Source: a virus. From it: a DNA stretch of 64,000 nucleotides. Positions 51,349 through 59,391 of this stretch are shown in pieces (within the stretch, counting starts at the first letter, position 1; every line of letters begins with the position of its first letter). Made by a program: the position numbers and the translations under genes. The stretch spans positions 1 to 64,000 of the IMG/VR virus record IMGVR_UViG_3300032285_001771, one strand, 5' to 3'. The notes below the pieces were generated by a model. That model worked only from the letters and a program-made list of their open reading frames with translations, was not told the origin of the DNA and did no database searches.

Positions 51349-52601
51349 AAATAGCTGTCATTGGTGCAGGTTCTGCCGGAGTAATTTCAGCCGCCCAGTT
51401 GTGTGCAAACGTACCCAATGGATTTGAAATCGTTAGCATATATGATCCAAACACAAAAATATTAGGCATTGGCGAAAGCACTAATAGTGGGTTAATAACA
51501 GTACTAGAACAGGCATGCGGATTCAGCTTCATGGATGATCTAGATGCTATGGACAGTACACTGAAATTTGGCAATAAGTTTATAGACTGGCGGGCAGACG
51601 ACTGGTTTAATCCGTTACTCGATGGCGGCGTTGCTATACACATTAATAATTTCAAATTAAAAGATTTCGTATTTCCTCGTATCGCTGAACGCTTTCCTCT
51701 AAAGTTTAAAACTGTGGAAGGCCTAGTAGACGATATTGTTAGTACGGGAGACGGTGCAGATGTTATAGTCGACGGTGTTGTCCATCATTTTGATCATGTG
51801 GTAGACACACGGGGCTTTCCTAAAGATTATACAGATTACAATATAGTAGACAGTTTGCCCTTAAATCACGGCATCATACATACAGAATATAAACCCGGTG
51901 ATTGGCAATATACTGAACACCGTGCGACTGCCAATGGTTGGATGTTTGGCATTCCGTTAAAGCATCGAAGAACATACGGATATCTGTTTAATGATACTGT
52001 TACTACTAGAGAAGAAGCCTATGAAGATATTGCTCGGATATTCAATATAGATGTTGACAACATAGGAAGAGTAGAAGGACAGATAGAATACGAGTTTAAA
52101 AGCTATTATGCTAAAACTGTATACAAAGACAGAATACTCAAGAACGGAAACCGTGCTATTTTCTTTGAACCTATCAGCGCCAGCAGTATCTACTTTTATG
52201 TTTATACCAATTATATATTCATCGAATATCTCAAGGGCAACATTACAGAAGCTGTGCTAAATGAGCGATTTGTAGACTATGCCCAACAGCTAGAAGACAT
52301 GATTTGTTTCTTTTATCACGGTGGTAGCACATTTGATACACCATTCTGGGATATGGCAAAAGAGCGCACTACTGCCCATTTAATGAAAAGCAAGAACTTT
52401 AAACGAGCATTAGTTGATTGTTATAGTAAGAACCAAATGGGGTTACCGCACTATGCAGAAGGTTGGGTGTTTAGTGGATACCATTTAAACTTAATTGATA
52501 AAAAGTTTGGCTACAATTATTTTACTGATCCTGTGAAGAACAAGAAAACTATAGAAGCTATTGATGCTAACTTAAATACTGGTGGAAGAATTATACTATG
52601 A
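51345..52601 (+). CDS. Flavin halogenase-like FAD protein with altered EPLES motif
   Basis: 418 residues. GAGSAG at 7-12 is the FAD Rossmann loop; GWMFGIP at 198-204 is the WxWxIP-like loop of tryptophan halogenases (the first Trp is kept, the second is Phe). Lys74 in [12 protein letters not shown] corresponds to the active-site Lys79 of PrnA. The EPLES-T-G motif reads EPISASS at 275-281: Glu346 and Ser347 of PrnA are Ser and Ala. Halogenation is therefore doubtful and another flavin oxygenation is possible. ATGA coupling to iscU is unusual. Confidence 0.7.
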   Translation: MKIAVIGAGSAGVISAAQLCANVPNGFEIVSIYDPNTKILGIGESTNSGLITVLEQACGFSFMDDLDAMDSTLKFGNKFIDWRADDWFNPLLDGGVAIHINNFKLKDFVFPRIAERFPLKFKTVEGLVDDIVSTGDGADVIVDGVVHHFDHVVDTRGFPKDYTDYNIVDSLPLNHGIIHTEYKPGDWQYTEHRATANGWMFGIPLKHRRTYGYLFNDTVTTREEAYEDIARIFNIDVDNIGRVEGQIEYEFKSYYAKTVYKDRILKNGNRAIFFEPISASSIYFYVYTNYIFIEYLKGNITEAVLNERFVDYAQQLEDMICFFYHGGSTFDTPFWDMAKERTTAHLMKSKNFKRALVDCYSKNQMGLPHYAEGWVFSGYHLNLIDKKFGYNYFTDPVKNKKTIEAIDANLNTGGRIIL

Positions 52602-52906
52602 TTACTATTTCAGAATCTGCAAAGATTAAAATAGCAGACATCTTGTTAGAAGATGGAAGCAAATATGTCCGTGCATTTGTACAAGGTGGCGGATGCAGTG
52701 GTATGCAATACGGTTTTACCATAGAGGATACACTCAATGAAGATGATTTTCAATTTGATAATGTAGTAGTAGATTCTATGAGTATGCAGTATCTCACAGG
52801 TGCTGAAATCGATTACAAAGAAGATATAAATGGATCACAATTTAATATTAAAAACCCCAACGCTCAAACAACCTGCGGATGCGGCTCCAGCTTCAGTCCA
52901 GGGTGA
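52598..52906 (+). CDS. erpA: A-type Fe-S carrier, ErpA-like
   Basis: 102 residues. C33 in [11 protein letters not shown], and C93 and C95 in CGCGSSF, are arranged as in ErpA, whose signature is GGGCSG-x-QYGF. It donates clusters to apo-proteins. Its C-terminal CGCGSSF codons lie in a 77-base overlap with the next gene in another frame. Together with IscA and IscU this gives the phage two carriers and one scaffold. Confidence 0.82.
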   Translation: MITISESAKIKIADILLEDGSKYVRAFVQGGGCSGMQYGFTIEDTLNEDDFQFDNVVVDSMSMQYLTGAEIDYKEDINGSQFNIKNPNAQTTCGCGSSFSPG

Positions 52907-53555
52907 ATGGACGGCGGGCTATTTTAAAATAAAACAGTTAGATCTAGATCTCAATAACCTAATGGCGGCAACACTAATGGCCGCAAACACGGTTAAACTT
53001 CGTTATCCAGAAGAGTCTGTAGAATCCAATGGTTTCAAAGGCACTACAAAGACATTTGAAAAATACAACGTGTTTATGTTTTCAGCACAACCACTGTGGG
53101 AGCTGTTTAAAGAAATAAGCAAGTTTTGGCAAGACACTAGGACAACTAACAAGATACACTATATGCAGGCGTGGATCAATGTTTATGAAAAAGGTGCTGA
53201 AAGCATTGGGTGGCACCACCACTGGCCTGAACACATGCAGGCATGGCATGGGTACTACTGCTTGGATGTTGATGTAAGTAAAACTACCTATGCTCTACAG
53301 CCTAAGTATTATAAACAAAGCAGAGATGTAGCAGATCAATATCAAGGTGTGCTAGAACACAATGATGAATATGAACTGATTGATGTAATAGGTAGAAACA
53401 ACATGCTGATCATGGGCCCTAGTAGCAATGACCTACATAGAAACATACCTTGGAAAATTAAAGACAGACCACGCATCACTATTGCGTTTGATATTGTCCC
53501 CGGTGAGTTTATTGATAATCGTGCATGGGAAAATCACTGGATTCCTTTACTCTAA
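52830..53555 (+). CDS. 2OG-Fe(II) oxygenase-like protein overlapping erpA
   Basis: 241 residues from ATG 52830; a later in-frame ATG at 52965 would lose a likely conserved part. [21 protein letters not shown] at about 128-148 resembles the H-x-H-P...S-G-x-Y-Y segment of the TIGR02466-type putative 2OG oxygenases. Distal DLHRNIP and [10 protein letters not shown] at the C-terminus supply the second His and the Arg. If the first ATG is used, the N-terminal 25 residues are read across erpA in another frame. Confidence 0.55.
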   Translation: MDHNLILKTPTLKQPADAAPASVQGEWTAGYFKIKQLDLDLNNLMAATLMAANTVKLRYPEESVESNGFKGTTKTFEKYNVFMFSAQPLWELFKEISKFWQDTRTTNKIHYMQAWINVYEKGAESIGWHHHWPEHMQAWHGYYCLDVDVSKTTYALQPKYYKQSRDVADQYQGVLEHNDEYELIDVIGRNNMLIMGPSSNDLHRNIPWKIKDRPRITIAFDIVPGEFIDNRAWENHWIPLL

Positions 53556-53803
53556 TGCTGTACAAACAACTACAAACAAAAACTATACAACTAGGCGCTA
53601 GAAGCGTTTTGGACTATGATTTTGGCGAAGAAGCCATCCTAGTTCCTAGCCCAAACTGCAAGGTTTTCCTGCATTGGTTAACCGAAAAAGGCGCTATTCG
53701 TTCAACTTTTACAATGACTTATGCAACCAAAGTGTGTGGAAAAGTGCGTTTAACCAACGGTTTAGACTCAGATTTGAGCATACAAGTCTTGACAAACTGG
53801 TAA
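53555..53803 (+). CDS. Small phage protein, unknown function
   Basis: 82 residues from the ATG at 53555, which shares a base with the upstream TAA (TAATG). A possible beta-barrel-like run (AILVPSPNCKVFLHWL) spans about 27-42. No motif recognised. The promoter for the ligase gene begins just before its stop codon. Confidence 0.6.
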   Translation: MLYKQLQTKTIQLGARSVLDYDFGEEAILVPSPNCKVFLHWLTEKGAIRSTFTMTYATKVCGKVRLTNGLDSDLSIQVLTNW

Positions 53804-53817
53804 AAGAGTGCTATAAT
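53789..53817 (+). promoter_or_regulatory. Perfect sigma-70 promoter for DNA ligase
   Basis: TTGACA (53789-53794), 17 bases, TATAAT (53812-53817), both consensus. It lies 26 bases before the ligase ATG, where AAAGG serves as ribosome-binding site. This is one of two perfect promoters in the window and marks ligase as an early gene. Confidence 0.88.
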
Positions 53818-53843
53818 TTAACTATACACTTAGAAAGGTAACC

Positions 53844-55139
53844 ATGCATAACATCATTAAAGAACTTGAAGCAGACAATAGTCGTTTGGCCAAAGAAGCC
53901 ATTATTGAACGCGAAGCCAAAGCAGGTAACGTTGAATTCTTTGCAGGTGTGCATCTTGCTCTGAACAATTACATTACCTTTGGTGTTAAGAAAGTTCCTA
54001 CACACTCGGGGCCAGATGGTCAAGGACTTCCGTACGAAGCATTTAAAGAACTTGCTCACTTGTTGTATACTCGCCAACTAACTGGCAACGATGCAAAAGA
54101 TGCTATTGAACTGGCGCTTGGTGCAAGCACACAAGATCAGTGGAACTATTGGTATCGTCGTATTCTAATCAAGGACTTGCGTTGTGGTGTAAGCGAAAAG
54201 ACTGTAAATAAAGCAGTAAAAGGTACAAGCATCGATCCTGTCCCTGTATTCGAATGTATGCTTGCCCATGATGGAGCGAACCATGAGAAGAAAATTACGG
54301 GTGTTAAATTGCTCGAACCAAAGTTGGACGGAGTACGATGTATCACCGTTGTCAACTATGAAGCTCGAACCGTTGTTCAATACACAAGAAATGGTAAAGT
54401 GCTGGAAAACTTTAGCCACATATCAGATAGCATTTTGGCTAACATCGATGACATTGGTAGAAGCTATGTTCTCGACGGGGAAGTAGTCAGCAAGAGTTTT
54501 CAGGACCTGATGAAACAAGTACATCGCAAGGATGATGTACAAGCACAAGACGCTCGTCTTATGTTGTTTGATATCGTTCCTCTTTCAGAATTTCAAAAGG
54601 GCAAGTCTGTAATGGGCCAGCGCCGCCGTAGCACATTGTTGAACACATTTAAAACAGTATTTGACAAGTGCGGTCACATTGACATTATCTCACAAACTGA
54701 AGTAGACCTTGACGGCTATGTAGGAGAGATGCAATTTAAGGAATTTAATAAAGAAGCTATTGCTAAAGGCTTTGAAGGCATTATGATCAAAGATCCTAAT
54801 GCTCCGTACGAATGCAAACGCAGTACCAGCTGGCTCAAACAAAAGCCATTTATTGAAGTTAGCCTTACTGTTAAAGAAACTGAAGAAGGCACAGGCCGCA
54901 ATGTGGGCAAGATGGGTGCATTGGTATGCGAAGGTACTGAAGATGGCAAATTGATCAAGGTCAATGTTGGATCTGGCTTCACAGACGAAGATCGTGACGA
55001 GTTTTGGTCATGTAAAGTAGACGGACAGGTAGTTGAAGTCCGTGCTGATGCTATTACCCAAAATCAAGACGGTACCTACAGTTTGCGCTTTCCACGATTC
55101 TTGCGATTCCGTGGATTCACAGCAGGTGAGAAGATTTGA
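53844..55139 (+). CDS. ATP-dependent DNA ligase, T4 gp30-like
   Basis: 431 residues. Motif I is EPK160-L-D-G-V-R; the adenylated Lys is at 160, as in T4 gp30 (159). YVLDGEVVS is motif III, EGIMIKDP motif IV, and STSWLKQKP motif V. RRILIKDLRCGVSEKTVNKAV upstream of motif I matches the T4 ligase N-terminal domain. It is about 55 residues shorter than gp30. It seals nicks during replication and recombination. Strong early promoter; translation of the following gene starts with an overlapping TTGA. Confidence 0.9.
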   Translation: MHNIIKELEADNSRLAKEAIIEREAKAGNVEFFAGVHLALNNYITFGVKKVPTHSGPDGQGLPYEAFKELAHLLYTRQLTGNDAKDAIELALGASTQDQWNYWYRRILIKDLRCGVSEKTVNKAVKGTSIDPVPVFECMLAHDGANHEKKITGVKLLEPKLDGVRCITVVNYEARTVVQYTRNGKVLENFSHISDSILANIDDIGRSYVLDGEVVSKSFQDLMKQVHRKDDVQAQDARLMLFDIVPLSEFQKGKSVMGQRRRSTLLNTFKTVFDKCGHIDIISQTEVDLDGYVGEMQFKEFNKEAIAKGFEGIMIKDPNAPYECKRSTSWLKQKPFIEVSLTVKETEEGTGRNVGKMGALVCEGTEDGKLIKVNVGSGFTDEDRDEFWSCKVDGQVVEVRADAITQNQDGTYSLRFPRFLRFRGFTAGEKI

Positions 55140-55744
55140 CAGATATTGTAGTAATTGACGATCTAGTATCGCCAACATACCAAAATGCCATAGAAGAAAT
55201 GTCTATCGACTATACCTTCGATTGGCATTTTGGTCCATCTAACATTTATACTGTTGAAACTGCCAAACCCGAATTATTCGTAGATGAGAATACAATTGAT
55301 TCTTATCAATACACACATCTATTTTATCACAGCCAAGTTCAAACTGCTGATAAACACTTTGATTTTATCAAACCGTTAATATACACGGCTATAGATAAAT
55401 TTTCTATCAAGTCTCCAGATTTGCACAGAATCAAAGCTAACATGCTAACAAACAATCGTCGTTTCCAACCTGGAAAATATAATCCAGCTCACGTTGATGC
55501 TGGATTTAGTCACGTTGTAGTACTATACTATATAAACGAATCAGATGGAGATACTGTCATTTTTAATGAGATTTACGGCTCGGACTTTACAAGTTTGACC
55601 GAAAAACAGCGCATTTCACCTAAGAAGGGTCGTGCAATATGTTTTCCTGGTAAGTATTTTCACGCCAGTTCAAATCCAATTAATTATGATACAAGATCAG
55701 TAATCAATATTGATCTTATTGTACCTACAAAGATTATTTTATAA
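55136..55744 (+). CDS. 2OG-Fe(II) oxygenase
   Basis: 202 residues from TTG 55136, which overlaps the ligase stop. H119-V-D121 (NPAHVDAGF), H176 (KYFHASSNP) and Arg187 complete the iron and 2-oxoglutarate sites, with [11 protein letters not shown] as the strand before the distal His. A prolyl-hydroxylase-like architecture. The start is supported by GGTGAG upstream but not by an ATG. It precedes IF-1 in the same operon. Confidence 0.75.
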   Translation: MTDIVVIDDLVSPTYQNAIEEMSIDYTFDWHFGPSNIYTVETAKPELFVDENTIDSYQYTHLFYHSQVQTADKHFDFIKPLIYTAIDKFSIKSPDLHRIKANMLTNNRRFQPGKYNPAHVDAGFSHVVVLYYINESDGDTVIFNEIYGSDFTSLTEKQRISPKKGRAICFPGKYFHASSNPINYDTRSVINIDLIVPTKIIL

Positions 55745-55760
55745 AGGAGAAAGTAGCCCC

Positions 55761-55976
55761 GTGGCAAAAGATGATGTTATTACCGTAATAGGTAAAGTGG
55801 AAGAAGTACTACCCAACGCAATGTTTAGAGTATTGTTAGATAACGGTATTCTAATACTGGCCCATGTATCGGGTAAAATTAGACAAAATCGCATTCAGAT
55901 ATTGTTAGGTGACAATGTTAAAGTAGAGATGAGTGCGTATGACCTGACTAAAGGCAGGATTGTATACAGACAATGA
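55761..55976 (+). CDS. infA: Translation initiation factor IF-1
   Basis: 71 residues from GTG 55761 (residues 2 on read [20 protein letters not shown]). LPNAMFRV at 17-24, [10 protein letters not shown] at 34-43, GDNVKVEM at 50-57 and [11 protein letters not shown] at 60-70 are the OB-fold landmarks of bacterial IF-1 (72 residues in E. coli). IF-1 binds the ribosomal A site with IF-2 and IF-3. AAAGGAG lies upstream at a long spacing of 11 bases. The last bases form ATGA with the epimerase gene, so it is built into the phage operon. Rare in phage genomes. Confidence 0.9.
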   Translation: MAKDDVITVIGKVEEVLPNAMFRVLLDNGILILAHVSGKIRQNRIQILLGDNVKVEMSAYDLTKGRIVYRQ

Positions 55977-56812
55977 ATATAATAGTAACAGGAAGCGACG
56001 GCTGGATTGGCCGACATGTTTGCCAACAGCTTGACCAAGCAGATGTAGGTTATTACGGTTTTGACCGTAAAACAAATTATGACCTTAATAGTCCTGAAGG
56101 TAGACGGGAGTTCCAATATGCTCTCACAGATGTTGATGCTGTGATACATTTAGCGGCACGCCCTAGGATTCCTACAAGTTGGGGATCAACATCTGCATAT
56201 ATTAAAGACAATATTGAGTTAACTGAATACGTTGCCCAGATGTGCGCAACATTCGGAGTACACTTAGTATTTGCCAGCTCTAGTTCAGTTTATGGTAATG
56301 GTGACGGTCCTCTTAACCCTTACAGTTGGACCAAGCAGTCGGGCGAACAGATCATAGAAGCATATAGTCGCTCATTGGATCTAAGTTATACCATCTGTAG
56401 AATCTTTACCTGCTACGGAGAAGATGCTCCCTACGGAGATAAAGGGTTAGTAATCGGTAATTGGTTACACTCTGCGTTAAACAACAAACCTATTTTACTT
56501 CGTGGTAGTGGACTACAACGTAGAGACTTTGTCCACGTAGATGATGTAGCCGATGCACTAATTCGTGCAGTAAAATATAAGCCAAAGAATGTTACTTTCG
56601 ATTTAGGCACAGGACAAAACTGGAGTTTAGCAGAAATCGCTCCTCTTTTTAATTGCCCAATTATTACAGAGCAAGAATTACTTGGCTACGCAAAAGATAC
56701 CTGTGCGAATACCAACCAAGCAAAAGAATTACTCGGTTGGTCTGCTACTAGATTGCTTCCAGATTGGATTAAGACTCTAAGCCTAAATACGCCTTCCACG
56801 CAGGATGGCTGA
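55973..56812 (+). CDS. NAD-dependent sugar epimerase/dehydratase (extended SDR)
   Basis: 279 residues. G7-x2-G10-x2-G13 (GSDGWIG) binds NAD, and Y117-x3-K121 (YSWTK) with Ser near 104-105 forms the catalytic triad. VIHLAAR at about 57-63 and [13 protein letters not shown] near 183-195 are classical extended SDR marks. Likely makes a modified NDP-sugar (UDP-glucose/GlcNAc epimerase-like) for the glycosyltransferases. Its 3' end overlaps the facing HNH gene by 44 bases. Confidence 0.85.
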   Translation: MNIIVTGSDGWIGRHVCQQLDQADVGYYGFDRKTNYDLNSPEGRREFQYALTDVDAVIHLAARPRIPTSWGSTSAYIKDNIELTEYVAQMCATFGVHLVFASSSSVYGNGDGPLNPYSWTKQSGEQIIEAYSRSLDLSYTICRIFTCYGEDAPYGDKGLVIGNWLHSALNNKPILLRGSGLQRRDFVHVDDVADALIRAVKYKPKNVTFDLGTGQNWSLAEIAPLFNCPIITEQELLGYAKDTCANTNQAKELLGWSATRLLPDWIKTLSLNTPSTQDG

Positions 56813-57290
56813 TATGAAATTCAAAAAGTTTGCGCTTTTCTACTAATTCATAGTAGTTAGGGCGATGAGGGGCTTTCTTTGGTTTAAAGCCCGATTTATT
56901 ACCTTTATGGCTGTTACACTTAGAACAAGCACATACAGCATTATCCCAAACTGATTTTCCGCCCTTGGATACAGGAATCAAGTGATCCAATGTGGCCGTG
57001 CGACGGTTAACATCAATACCGCAGTATTGACATTTGTACCCGTCACGTAGGAACACGTTCTGCTTGGAATAACGAACACTTGTTTTCTTTTTCATGTATT
57101 CTTTAACCATAATGACAGCAGGAACACGAGTTTCCCATCGTGCTGATCTTACGATCCAGTCATCGTGCCATTCAAGTACATGAGCTTTTTCCAAAACCAT
57201 ATATTTGATAGCATCTTGCCATGTGATCGTGCTTAATGGAAGCAATGAAACTGGGCTTCCGTCCGTATTCAAAATTAAACAGTCTGACAT
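56769..57290 (-). CDS. HNH endonuclease
   Basis: 173 residues. C87-x2-C90 and C122-x2-C125 bind the structural zinc; D102-H103 (LDHLIP), Asn117 and His128 form the HNH motif. The N-terminal 70 residues form the SPVSLLPLSTITWQDAIKYMV part known from phage HNH proteins. Such enzymes nick or cut DNA and may act in packaging, homing or host DNA attack. Served by a sigma-70-like promoter at 57326-57354. Confidence 0.85.
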   Translation of the reverse strand: MSDCLILNTDGSPVSLLPLSTITWQDAIKYMVLEKAHVLEWHDDWIVRSARWETRVPAVIMVKEYMKKKTSVRYSKQNVFLRDGYKCQYCGIDVNRRTATLDHLIPVSKGGKSVWDNAVCACSKCNSHKGNKSGFKPKKAPHRPNYYELVEKRKLFEFHISHPAWKAYLGLES

Positions 57291-57298
57291 AATATGTC

Positions 57299-57306
57299 TA
57301 TTTATA
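57299..57306 (-). promoter_or_regulatory. T4-type late core TATAAATA close to HNH start
   Basis: Exact TATAAATA on the minus strand, but only 8 bases before the ATG at 57290. Initiation about 6 bases downstream would leave almost no leader, so its role is uncertain. Confidence 0.35.
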
Positions 57307-57325
57307 GGGTGTTAAACAACGTTTA

Positions 57326-57354
57326 ATTATAACACATCACAATGGTTTAATCAA
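57326..57354 (-). promoter_or_regulatory. Sigma-70-like promoter for the HNH gene
   Basis: Minus-strand TTGATT (57354-57349), 17 bases, TATAAT (57331-57326). It lies about 35 bases upstream of the ATG at 57290, giving a leader of roughly 25-30 bases with no clear Shine-Dalgarno. Confidence 0.65.
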
Positions 57355-57365
57355 GAGCTCAAACC

Positions 57366-57373
57366 AATAAATA
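57366..57373 (+). promoter_or_regulatory. Late-promoter-like octamer AATAAATA
   Basis: AATAAATA six bases before ATG 57380 in the divergent gap 57291-57379. The position is too near the start for a standard late leader. It may be a coincidence of the AT-rich gap or serve the fibre genes downstream. Confidence 0.3.
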
Positions 57374-57379
57374 CCTTGT

Positions 57380-57631
57380 ATGAACCGCCAAAGAACCATT
57401 TTACAAGAAATAGCCACCAGCGCACATGCGATTAAAGAAGCTCGCTCGGAACCAATTCCTCAGCCTACTGTAGATCGCAGTATGAGTTTTTTACGCAGTT
57501 TTGTTTTGGATTTGCCCATGCAAACTGGTGGATTTGTAGATACCGTACAAGAACAGGTAATGGAAGATACCAAAACTGTTGTTGAACAACAGGATTTAGA
57601 AACAATGAAACGATTAGCAGGATTAAAATAA
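57380..57631 (+). CDS. Small phage protein before the tail-fibre genes
   Basis: 83 residues, charged and probably helical, beginning MNRQRTILQEIATSAHAIKEA. Its last codons overlap nothing, and the ATG of the fibre gene follows its TAA directly. No family recognised. The position suggests a virion or assembly role. Confidence 0.6.
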   Translation: MNRQRTILQEIATSAHAIKEARSEPIPQPTVDRSMSFLRSFVLDLPMQTGGFVDTVQEQVMEDTKTVVEQQDLETMKRLAGLK

Positions 57632-59371
57632 ATGACAACAGCAACAATACTCGTAATTAACACTGGAACATCTGCTAACAAAGGGGACGGCGATAGTTTA
57701 CGCACAGCTTTTTATAAAGTTAATAAGAATTTTGAAATCTTAGGAGCAACCTCCGGTCTTAATACCAATGCCATTATTGACGCAGTAGCTCCTGCGTTCA
57801 TAGCCAACATAGGTGATTATGGAATACAGTATTCTTACAATACAGCGACTCATATCATCAGCGCCAGTTTAACTTCTGCAACAAATACGCTCATCGGAGG
57901 AGTTAAGATTGGCTCCGGAATCAACATAACAGCAGATGGTACGATATCAGCCGCGTCTGCTTATACATTGCCTATCGCAAATGCAAACGTCGTTGGCGGT
58001 GTGCGTATTGGAAACGGATTATCGATTAATCAGTTTGGGGTACTATCTAACGCAGGTGTTACTACGTTTGATGGACGTAGTGGTCCTATAACTTTAACCA
58101 GCGGTGATGTAACAGGCGCCCTTGGATTTACTCCAGCAAATGAATTTACACTTGGTCAACCAAATGGTATTGCAACATTGGACTCAACTGGCCATGTTCC
58201 GTTGACACAAATAGCCAGTAACGTTTTAGGTGCGTTAAATTATCAAGGTACATGGAACGCTAACACAAACCATCCTGTGCTTACAGCCAGCACCGGAACT
58301 AAAGGATCTTATTATAAGGTAAATTTTGCAGGTACAACTAACTTAGATGGCATTGCAATTTGGAACGTAGGCGACCTAGCCCTATTCAACGGCGGCAATT
58401 GGGATAAGATTGACGGTATCATAGCCGAAGTTGTTTCAGTTGCAGGAAGAACTGGCGATGTCGTACTTAACTACTCAGACCTAAATGGACAAATAACACA
58501 ACGCTCAGTATTCAGCTCAACAGTTACCGCAACTAATGTTTCTTTAGGTGTTGTTAAAATTGGAGCAGGTATACTTACAAGCGGTGATGGTACTATCAGC
58601 ATCGACACTAGATCAGTTTCAACCGCTACTACCAGCACACTTGGCTTAATTAAAATCGGTGTTGGATTACAAATTTCAGGAGATGGTACTGTTAGCACAA
58701 ACACAGCAAACGGTATCCAAGACATTACATTTAATGTAAACGAAATTGGCACGTTGAATGCCGCAGAAGATTTAGTATTACGCCCAACCAGCGGCGTAGT
58801 TCGAGTATATAATACAATCTTGAGTCAAGTCGGTAATAACGCATTATTATTAAGAACAAACCCTTTCTTAAATGCTGGACTTGCAACTGATGCAACAAAT
58901 TTTAGTTTGCGTATTGTTGGCGACAGTAACGTAGGTGCAAATTTATTTGATGCTGGTATCTACAATAGCCCAATCGCTACTACAGGTTGGTCTAGCAAAA
59001 TGTTACTACGCAAAAACGGTAACCTAACACTTGCTGGTAGTTTACAAATTAACGGTTCTGGAGGAATTATATTCCCTGACTCTACAGTACAAACAACTGC
59101 CGCTGTTATTACTACAGCGTCGAACGCAACAGTTGGTGGTATTATTGTCGGAAACGGATTAGCTATCGACGGAAGCGGGGTATTGAGTGCTACAGCAGGA
59201 ACTACCGGAGGACAGATTACTAATCGAGGCCCTAGTACACTAGGGTCAAGTACAGATGCTGGTAATCCAGGAGAAGTAACGTATGACGGATCATATTTCT
59301 ATCTGTGTGTAGCAACTAATCAATGGGTAAGAATACCAATTGCGTCAGGCGATGCTCCAGGTACATGGTAA
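57632..59371 (+). CDS. Tail-fibre/virion structural protein
   Basis: 579 residues. It opens with a short conserved head, INTGTSANKGDGDSLRTAFYK, which I associate with baseplate or fibre proteins of marine myoviruses. The body holds a repeat of the form (L/I)GG(V/I)(K/R)IG-x-GL-x-I-x-x-(D/F)G-(T/V)-(L/I)S at least five times (near residues 88, 121, 305, 342 and 504). These beta-solenoid-like units recur in the next gene. The C-terminus (VTYDGSYFYLCVATNQWVRI) is a common phage head for binding or trimerisation. AGGA precedes the ATG. Confidence 0.75.
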   Translation: MTTATILVINTGTSANKGDGDSLRTAFYKVNKNFEILGATSGLNTNAIIDAVAPAFIANIGDYGIQYSYNTATHIISASLTSATNTLIGGVKIGSGINITADGTISAASAYTLPIANANVVGGVRIGNGLSINQFGVLSNAGVTTFDGRSGPITLTSGDVTGALGFTPANEFTLGQPNGIATLDSTGHVPLTQIASNVLGALNYQGTWNANTNHPVLTASTGTKGSYYKVNFAGTTNLDGIAIWNVGDLALFNGGNWDKIDGIIAEVVSVAGRTGDVVLNYSDLNGQITQRSVFSSTVTATNVSLGVVKIGAGILTSGDGTISIDTRSVSTATTSTLGLIKIGVGLQISGDGTVSTNTANGIQDITFNVNEIGTLNAAEDLVLRPTSGVVRVYNTILSQVGNNALLLRTNPFLNAGLATDATNFSLRIVGDSNVGANLFDAGIYNSPIATTGWSSKMLLRKNGNLTLAGSLQINGSGGIIFPDSTVQTTAAVITTASNATVGGIIVGNGLAIDGSGVLSATAGTTGGQITNRGPSTLGSSTDAGNPGEVTYDGSYFYLCVATNQWVRIPIASGDAPGTW

Positions 59372-59391
59372 TAGAATTTTAGGATAAAGAC

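Noticed and set aside
55710-55976. Longer 88-residue version of IF-1 starting at ATG 55710
   Set aside because: The extra residues lie inside the oxygenase gene; GTG 55761 gives an IF-1 of normal length with an upstream AAGGAG.
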